Of a stretch of DNA of 64,000 bases, positions 57,171-64,000 are shown piece by piece. The position numbers and the translations under genes were made by a program. Below the pieces are notes generated by a model. That model was not told the DNA's origin. It saw only the letters and a list, made by a program, of their open reading frames with translations, and did no database searches. Origin of the DNA: Talpa occidentalis. Taxonomy: Eukaryota > Chordata > Mammalia > Eulipotyphla > Talpidae. Position 1 is the first letter of the stretch. Every line of letters begins with the position of its first letter. The stretch is from contig NW_023604295.1 in the NCBI RefSeq assembly GCF_014898055.3, positions 94,131,591 to 94,195,590 of the forward strand, read 5' to 3'.

Positions 57171-57823
57171 CCTGCGATTGTATTCTGGGGATAACCAGTC
57201 ATGGTTCATAACTCACACTTCCTACGAATTCATCTTGTCATTTTCTTTGATGCCAGACATCAAAGTGGCAAAATGATATTGTCAAGAATTTGGAAAATCA
57301 CTCTGATTTGGATTCTTAGGGAGCAATCATTAGCTAAACAGTCCCCCAGAAACAGAAAGAGTTAATTAATAAGCCTTCCCAAACACACGCTCTACCCTGC
57401 AGGGCTGTTGGCCCTTGGGAAGGTGAAACCCTATGGTTCTAACTCAAGCTCAGCAAACTTTTGGCCAGAACCTCTTATTATTAAGAGGCAGCTCTTCTAA
57501 CCTCCCAGGGTGCCTGGAATGCCCCCAATTCCTGAAGTCATTATGTTTTACAGCAGGTTCTCTTGACAGAGTTTCATTGGCCTTTGGCAGAACATAAGCC
57601 AGAATAATGGGCAGGCAGATGCCAGAGTGAATTCCAATGTGTACACACAATTCTTGGCCCCATAAAAATCAATTCCTTATTCATAATTAAGCAACTTCTT
57701 GATAAAGGGCAGGTTGGTATAGTTATTAAATGATAAATAATAGATAAGGATTCACTTGTTTCTCTTTTTCTTCTGTTAAGGATTAAGAATTTTAAACACA
57801 AAATAGCACTGTAATTAAGTGCA

Positions 57824-57855
<32 letters not shown>

Positions 57856-60165
57856 ACTGTGTTTCATACCTGAAGCACGTAGAGCCAACTAAATAGAGCA
57901 GCTTTTACAAATTTTCACTGCCTCTGTATATTGTGTTTCTCTTTAAAATGTATCCTTCAAAGCAGAATGACAAAACAAACTAGATGGGTAGAAAAGAAAC
58001 CAGAAGTACCCTGACATAGGTCAGAGGGCATGTCAATATATAGGCCTTTTCCTGTTTTCCAGAAAATAAAAGTTACTAAAAGGCTGTGTATGTAGATGGG
58101 CAGGAATCCCCAGTAATTGGGACCACACACCTCCTAACTGGCTTCTTGGAAATAGAATCAGTCTCATTTCCACCAGCCCCCAACCCCTCTTCTTCACTTC
58201 AAAATAAATATATGAAAGTCATGGGGAAGGAAGAGGGTCATCCTTATAGAAATTGCAGCATTTGAGTGTGAAGTTGTTTCTCTTTTCCGTGGGGGTGTTT
58301 CCTCTCCCCTCAGTCAACTGGAAAGGATTCTGCTACAATTACATAGACAGGGGCTCCCTGAAAGAAGCAGCCAGTGGCTCATTCCCCAGGTAAGTAAGCT
58401 TCGTACAGTAGCAAGTTATAGCAAAGAAAGGGGATGCTTGGATACATCTCTTCAGAGTAGAAGCTCATAAGAACACAAGGACTGGCCTAGAGATTTCTGA
58501 GACACCAACTAGAATTGCCTATTTTATCAGGACCTGATGACTCCCTGGTTTGCTGTGTCTGGAGAGTGGACAAGGTGAGCATGCCAGTCTGGTACTCCAT
58601 GACCTGTGAAGGGTGCTATAGGAGTCCCAAATTAAGGAAACTGGAGGTCAAGAGAGATGAGAGCCCCCCAACCTGTGCAAGCTGCCCTGGATCCAAGTCA
58701 CAGAAAGGGGCTGGGAATGAATATATAGGTAGTAGAACAGATGGAAGAGTGAATGACGCCTATGAGGTAGTTTTCAACAGAATGGAGGCAATACGATGTC
58801 AGTAGAGGTGCACGAGAGCAGGATCAAATAGGCACAACAGTGAGGCCAGAGATTTCTGTCCACCATGGACAAATAATCAACCATATGAGGTGGAGAACTT
58901 GGTCCCCATCCTTCTCCCATGAGTCCAACATCAGAGAGAGGAAGAGGAATGCCTCCACTGATCCGTTTCCGTTCTGAAACATCTTTACTATTGTTCTAGA
59001 ATATTCTGTAGAAAGAAGAATCATGCTTTGAAGATTTGGATTTTAAGCTGGACTTCACTAAGTTTAAATGACTGAAGGGACTTGAATAACAGAATTTGAC
59101 CAAGGCTTCATTAATGGAATCACACACCCGGCACAAAGAAGGATTCAATGTAGTACAGTTGGAGAGTGATTGGAAAGGGAAAAAAAAAAAATTTCATATA
59201 TATATAACTAATCAAGAATTCTAATAAACCATGTCAGTAGTTAGAAAATTGTTTGTTAGGGATTAAAGAGCTGGCATTGAAAATGGAAAGTTTTTTGATA
59301 GATTGTTGGCTACAGTAACCTTTTTTTCATTTTTTATTTTGGTGTTTAAATTCATCCAAATCATGAAAAGGACACAGTGTGTTTGGTTAATACTTTCCTG
59401 CAAAAACTTTTCAAGTTGACAGAGGAGGTGAGACTGGGCTGGGGGACAGAGAAGCAGATGTTTTGATGGGGTGCCCAGGACAGTGGTGGGCTGTGGGAGT
59501 TGGGAGGACCAGTCAGTGGAGGGCATCCCTGTGAAAGAACAGCTGGCTGGGACCTTGGGTCATTTCTGTGAGTAATTGCAAAGCAAAACATGTTAGCACT
59601 GGCAGTGAAGAATCACAGAAAATGTTACATACTGGGTGATCTCAAGAAAGATTACAAGAATCTCGAGACACGTGGCTCAGTAGGGTCCAGAATGGGAAGG
59701 TGGCCAGAGGCTGGTATTGGGGTTGTGATGGGGATATCATTTATAGAATGTTTCCAGACTTAGCACCTCATTGTCACTCTTAGCATCCTTGCAGTACCTT
59801 TTTCTCTTTTCCCTTTCAACCATCCTCACTCTGCCTGCTTCTCGCTCTCCTTTTTCACCACTAACATTTATTGAGAGTTTATGCTCCTCAAATTCTACAC
59901 AAAGCAATTTCTATGATCAAATTATCCCTGATAGCCAGAGATCCCAGATCAGGGACCAGTCAAAATGTAAGAGACCTAAGTGATGACATCTCCCTTCTGT
60001 TTCAGCCAAGGTGTTGGTAGTTCATCTAATTTAAGATATTTGAGAACTAAGCCAAACTCTGTTTAAGAGGGAAAAAAAAGAGAAGGAGCAAGAAGAGGAA
60101 GAGGAGGAAAGACACATTATTTGAAGAAGACTGATTTTATATAAGAAATGTTTGCCTAGTTCCTA
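57171..60165. other. Unique DNA, no gene seen
   Basis: No supported gene. The 96-codon open frame at 58515-58805 has several Cys but no recognisable domain. An A run lies at 59180-59191 and a purine-rich stretch at 60066-60115. Confidence 0.5.
57824..57850 (+). repeat. (TG)n microsatellite
   Basis: About 13 perfect TG units. It is ordinary and probably polymorphic. Confidence 0.95.
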
Positions 60166-60169
60166 CCCC

Positions 60170-60375
60170 CTAGCTACCACTTGAAGTGCTTTATAAATGT
60201 TAATTCATTTTGTTCTCATAGCAACCTTATGTGATAGGTACTATTATTATCATCCTTACTCTATAGGAAACTGAGGTATATATAGTTTAAGTAACTTGCT
60301 CCGAATCACACCACCAGTACATGGCAGAGCTGAGATTTGCACCCAGATCTCAGATTCAAATTCTAAGCTCTTAAC
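60170..60375 (-). repeat. MIR relic, well preserved
   Basis: Reversed order: GAAGTGCTTTATAAATG, TAATTCATTTTGTTCTCATAGCAACC, GATAGGTACTATTATTATCATCC, GAAACTGAGGTATA, AGTAACTTGCTCCGAATCACACC, CAGAGCTGAGATTTG. Confidence 0.93.
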
Positions 60376-60980
60376 ACTCCCAAAACTGCCAGGCAGCTCC
60401 TCGCAGAAGCATCATGACAACGAAAAGATGATTTGTTGAGAAACACTGTAGTCATGACTGTGTCTTTAAGTCTTAAATAATACACTAAACAACATGCTCC
60501 AATTTGTGTAGGTTTCATCAAAGGAATTTAGGTTTTTTCATCCATTTCATAGTTTTTGCAAAAAAGATAGTGTACCTATTTATTTCTGAGAATGCATGCA
60601 ATACACTATGATCACACTAGTTTTTGCTGAATAATCTGTTCTCAGAATGAGTCAATATCCTGGACTTATTTCCAATTTATGAGCTGAATATTCAAAACCC
60701 CACTATGTACCTCTGGTTATGTCATTTTCAAGGATATTGGTTCTATCCAACTCAAATATTCTTTCCCAGAAATATGGGGATTATAGATCCATCTTCAGGA
60801 GCTTATGCTACAAACAGTGGCTATTCAGAGTGGTGTCCCCAAGAAACACATGGATTAACCACACAGGATAGTAGAAAGTCCACTTCCTCTTTTCCTACTC
60901 TCTTCTCTGTGGTATTTGCATCCAATAAGGTTCAAGCATCTCTCTTGTGGCAGAAAAATATTCCTTTTAAGTCCAAAAGG
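60376..60980. other. Unique DNA, no gene seen
   Basis: No element recognised. Open frames here run into the SINE and are not credible genes. Confidence 0.5.
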
Positions 60981-60997
60981 CTGAAATTGCAGAACTT

Positions 60998-61240
60998 GGG
61001 CTTCCCTGGTGGCCTAGGGGTTAAGTCTCAGTGCTACCACTGCTACAGCCTGAGTGTGATCTCCGGACAGGGAGCTAACCTACATGGCACAGCAGACCTG
61101 TCCTGTCTCACCTGCTGCTCCCCTCAGCAGTGTATTTCACTAAAATCTGCCTGTTCTGTTCCCCACTCTGTCTCTGGTGAATCCTCTCATGCCCCCACAC
61201 CTCTGGCCTGTATCCCAGTTCTTCTCTGCATGAATTTTTT
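60998..61240 (+). mobile_element. T+ SINE, 'GGCCTAGGGGTTAAG' subfamily
   Basis: The head GGGCTTCCCTGGTGGCCTAGGGGTTAAGTC and the body match the copy at 42432. The tail is atypical: it lacks the AATAAA repeats and ends CATGAATTTTTTTTTT, possibly from 3' truncation or later change. TSD similarity is weak. Confidence 0.9.
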
Positions 61241-61250
61241 TTTTTAATTT

Positions 61251-62024
61251 GCAAATTTGTATTTCTTCTTTTATTGATTGAAGATGGAAAACCCCACACA
61301 CAGGTGGGAAAAAAAAAAAAAAAAAAAACGATTGCTTCAGAAAAGCACCCTTGCCCAGCTGCTCTGTACTCCAGAGGCTGTGTTGCACCTGAAATGGTGC
61401 TCCTTCACCAGAAGGTAGAGCCTGGAGGAACAGCTTCTTAGAATCTTGGCAGTGGGGACAGATGTCACCTACTTCAGTTACAGGCCCCAGCTTTCTTGGC
61501 CATTTCTGCCCAGAAGCCTGAGGGCTCTGCTCGCAGTCCAGTCCCCACTACACCTGAGGAATGCGGCTCAGGCTCAGTCTCTGTGTCTGTGGTCCTCCCT
61601 GGGCAGACCCCTGCTCAGGCTGTTGAGGATGCTCCCTGCTTCCTTGAGCCACAGAGCCAAGAGCTGGCACAAAATGGGACAACTGGTTAGTGACATTCCT
61701 ATGGCCATTTCCCTGGGGCACCTGCCCCCTGCACTTGCTCCCTAAGGACCCTCCAGTTCCTATGTGAAAGTCACTGGCCCCACTGCAGAAATCTCCAAAC
61801 ATGAGGTGCTGGGAAGGGAGCTACATCCCCTTTGCTTATAGCTGGAACCGAGGCTGGTGCAGTCACCACACTGCGCCTGTCTCTGTGAGGCTAGTGGAAG
61901 TTCCCAGCAGAATGTGGTTAATGACAGCGATGAGCATCAACATTCATTGTGAGCTGATGTACATAATAAACACTCAATGAATGGCCTCATAATCCATAAT
62001 TATGCATATGTGTTGTAAGTGTAC
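61251..62024. other. GC-moderate unique DNA, possible processed sequence
   Basis: An A run at 61308-61328 precedes about 500 bp of GC-richer text with open frames in several phases (for example 61496-61690 plus). I recognise no protein and see no poly(A) or TSD in the right place, so I do not call a retropseudogene. Confidence 0.4.
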
Positions 62025-62125
62025 CTCGTCTCCTCTCACATTTCTGCAGGATAAGTACTATTATTATTTCTATTTTATAGATGATGACCTGAGCACGAGC
62101 TCGATGAAGCAACTTATTTAGGCCC
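62025..62125 (-). repeat. MIR relic, short
   Basis: GGATAAGTACTATTATTATTTC, TATTTTATAGATGATGACC and GAAGCAACTTATTTAGG follow the reversed MIR order. Confidence 0.7.
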
Positions 62126-62934
62126 TAGAACTCTTGAGGGTCAGTTCTTTGAGATTCAAGTTAATAGGCTCACTGTCACCCTCAGGCTTACACTGATGAC
62201 AATGAACATACATATCACGGGACTGCAGAGTCAACATCTAATAAAATATTTTGTAGGTGATGACTCATTTCAGGAGATGATCAGCTTTTGTGAGCCTTCT
62301 TTTTTCCTGCCATTTTCCCTGTTTTCCCTTTTACTTTCTAGTCATCCTGACTTGATTCCATCAACCTTTCTATAACTTCCCAGCATCAAGCCGTTTTCTG
62401 GGCACACAAAGAGTGACAGGATATGGGCCAGGCCCAGCAAACTTGAGGAGCAAGAGCCAGGTATGAAAGATTTTAGCCAAGAGTCCTGAGTCATCCTGCT
62501 AATGGATGAAAGAGGGGGTGCCGTGGCCCCGGAGACAAACCTGGCTGTCGTCATTGTGTACAGGAAGGTGCTGCCCGAGTTCCTTTCAGGCATGAAATTA
62601 AAGATTCCAGTACCTGAACTGCTAGTGCCCGGACAGTCAGTGCAACATTCACTCTGCTCCCCTCACCTGGGTTCATGTTTCCTTTCCGTAAGATACCCCT
62701 TTTGTTGAGAGAGAAAACAAGAAATCTACACTTTGAACTTTAGGTGTATGATCTTACTTTCTCTATTCACCAGTTTATTTCTTATTAAAAATAAAAGGAA
62801 AGGAGGAAATATTATTGCTTGCCCTGTTTGCCTTTGCAGAGATGTTATAAAATCAATTAAGTTATAGTGAAGGCAAAAGAGGACCAAATTATGGAAACAG
62901 AAGGACTTTTGTAGATCCCTAACATGGAATTTAA
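62126..62934. other. Unique DNA, no gene seen
   Basis: No supported element. The 68-codon frame at 62502 has no recognisable domain. Confidence 0.5.
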
Positions 62935-63185
62935 AGCTCTGAGTGGTACTGCCTACCCACCTCGACCCCTGAACAGGTGCCCGCACACATGTTCTCTGTG
63001 TTGCGCCTCAAGTTACCCACTCCTTGCCTTTGTTATGTTCTTCCAATGCCGGGAGTGCCCTCCCCACATCCTCGTTCCTGACTCGCCGCCTTGCTTAAAT
63101 GCCATCTAGCCTGTTCTAAAATAGTGCCCTTTCCTCATTTGCTCAATTAAATATCTATCTCTCACAAAACTACACTCAGCATCTG
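62935..63185 (+). mobile_element. L2 element 3' fragment
   Basis: ACCCACTCCTTGCCTTTGTTATGTTC, CAATGCCGGGAGTGCCCTCCCC, TTGCTTAAATGCCATC and TGCCCTTTCCTCATTTGC follow the L2 order. Non-coding. Confidence 0.75.
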
Positions 63186-63204
63186 TGATTAGAACTAGCT
63201 GTCA

Positions 63205-63494
63205 GGGCCTCCTTGGTGGCGCAAGGGGTTAACCACAGTAGTGTGAAGCTATCCGCAGCCTCTGCAGCACCAGTTCAATCCCCGGCTGAGTTCAAGCCTC
63301 AGCCAGCAAGGGAGCTAGCCACATGGCCCAGCAGACCTCTCCTGTCTCACCTGCTGCTCCCCTCAGTAGTGTATCTCAGTAGATCTGCCTGTTTTCCCCA
63401 CTCTGTCTTTGGTGAATCCTCTCACCACTACCCCACATCTCTGGCCTGTACTCCAGTTCTTGCATGCATACATGCATAAATAAATCTTTTTTTT
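63205..63494 (+). mobile_element. T+ SINE, outer copy of a nested pair
   Basis: The head GGGCCTCCTTGGTGGCGCAAGGGGTTAACC belongs to the same AAGGGG type as 50137. An internal insert (GAGTTCAAGCCTCAGCCAGC) occurs after the B box. TSD AGAACTAGCTGTCA at 63191-63204 pairs with 63798-63811 beyond the second SINE (two mismatches), so the second copy lies inside this insertion's footprint. Confidence 0.94.
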
Positions 63495-63504
63495 AAAAAA
63501 GAGC

Positions 63505-63792
63505 GGGCCTCCCCGTTGGCGCAGCTGTTGAGTGCTGGGTTGCGAGGCTGCCCGCAGCCTCTGCAGTGCCGGTTCGATCCCCGGCTGCTCCCCGACCACT
63601 GGAGGAGGGTCCCACATGGTGCGCAGACCTCTCCTGCCGCCCGCTGCTCCCCTCAGCAGTGTACTTCGGTCCTTCTGCCTGCTCTGCTCCCCGCTCTGGC
63701 TCTGGTGGATTCTCTCGCCCTCCCGCGCTTCTGGCTGTATCCAGTGCTTGTATGAATAAATAAATAAATCTTAAAAAAAAATTAAAAAATAG
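63505..63792 (+). mobile_element. T+ SINE, inner copy of a nested pair
   Basis: CpG-rich head GGGCCTCCCCGTTGGCGCAG with A box at about 63517-63527 and B box GGTTCGATCC at 63571-63580. A 10-bp TSD, AAAAAAGAGC, lies at 63495-63504 and 63793-63802. It landed exactly at the A-tail/TSD border of the first SINE. Same young subfamily as 20913. Confidence 0.95.
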
Positions 63793-63811
63793 AAAAAAGA
63801 GCTAGCAGTCA

Positions 63812-64000
63812 TCTAAACTTAGGATTCTTTGCTTAGATATGCCCTGCAAAATTTGAATAAAATGTTGAACCATATTCTGCTTCTCTTCTAATCTATTCCC
63901 TTCCCTGCTGGCCTCCAACATCCTACACTCAATGCATCAATTGGCCCATAGTGGGGACCCAGCACATGCATTCTGGGTAATTTAAGGGGCATCAAATTCA
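63812..64000. other. Unique DNA to window end
   Basis: No gene or repeat recognised in the last 190 bp. Confidence 0.5.

Noticed and set aside
61446..61850. Processed pseudogene
   Set aside because: Several open frames in different phases, no protein I can recognise, and the A run lies on the wrong side of a sense-strand copy. Evidence is insufficient.

Overview
The window is nuclear DNA from a placental mammal and behaves as a gene desert. I find no host protein-coding gene, exon chain, tRNA or rRNA gene that I can support. The DNA is AT-rich and is filled with retroelements of several ages: MIR and L2 relics, old L1s, a young L1 lineage, a tRNA-derived SINE family and two LTR families. The SINE has A and B boxes like a tRNA, then a unique body, then AATAAA repeats and a TCTT-type terminator before the A-tail, which is the T+ SINE design. 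A rhinolophoid (horseshoe-type) bat or another laurasiatherian is my low-confidence guess, because I recall such a SINE there but cannot compare it here.

Layout. 1-9 kb: a SINE abutting an L1 3' end, AT-rich unique DNA, an L1 insertion of about 0.3 kb with a 5' inversion, and a MIR. 9.06-15.27 kb: a complete minus-strand L1 with a 15-bp target-site duplication (TSD), a 44-nt A-tail, open ORF1 and ORF2, and a GC-rich 5' UTR. 15.3-36.5 kb: old and middle-aged L1 segments in both orientations, several SINEs with clear TSDs, and a second 5'-inverted L1. 36.55-38.62 kb: a compact LTR element with two near-identical LTRs, a 5-bp TSD and a 1.19-kb non-coding interior. 38.6-51 kb: related LTR debris, three copies of a second LTR family (623, 606 and 945 bp) and an inverted LTR composite, mixed with SINEs. 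51-64 kb: mostly unique DNA with MIR/L2 relics, four scattered SINEs and a nested SINE pair at the right edge.

How the parts relate. The only intact protein-coding capacity is the L1 at 9-15 kb. L1 machinery normally also mobilises SINEs, and most SINEs here carry TSDs of 10-19 bp and A-rich tails, as expected of L1-driven target-primed reverse transcription. The LTR element at 36.5-38.6 kb has no protein of its own and would have depended on a related endogenous retrovirus. No host pathway, operon or defence system is visible. The most notable items are the apparently competent L1, the young non-autonomous LTR element with a serine-tRNA-like primer site, and the two 5'-inverted L1 insertions.
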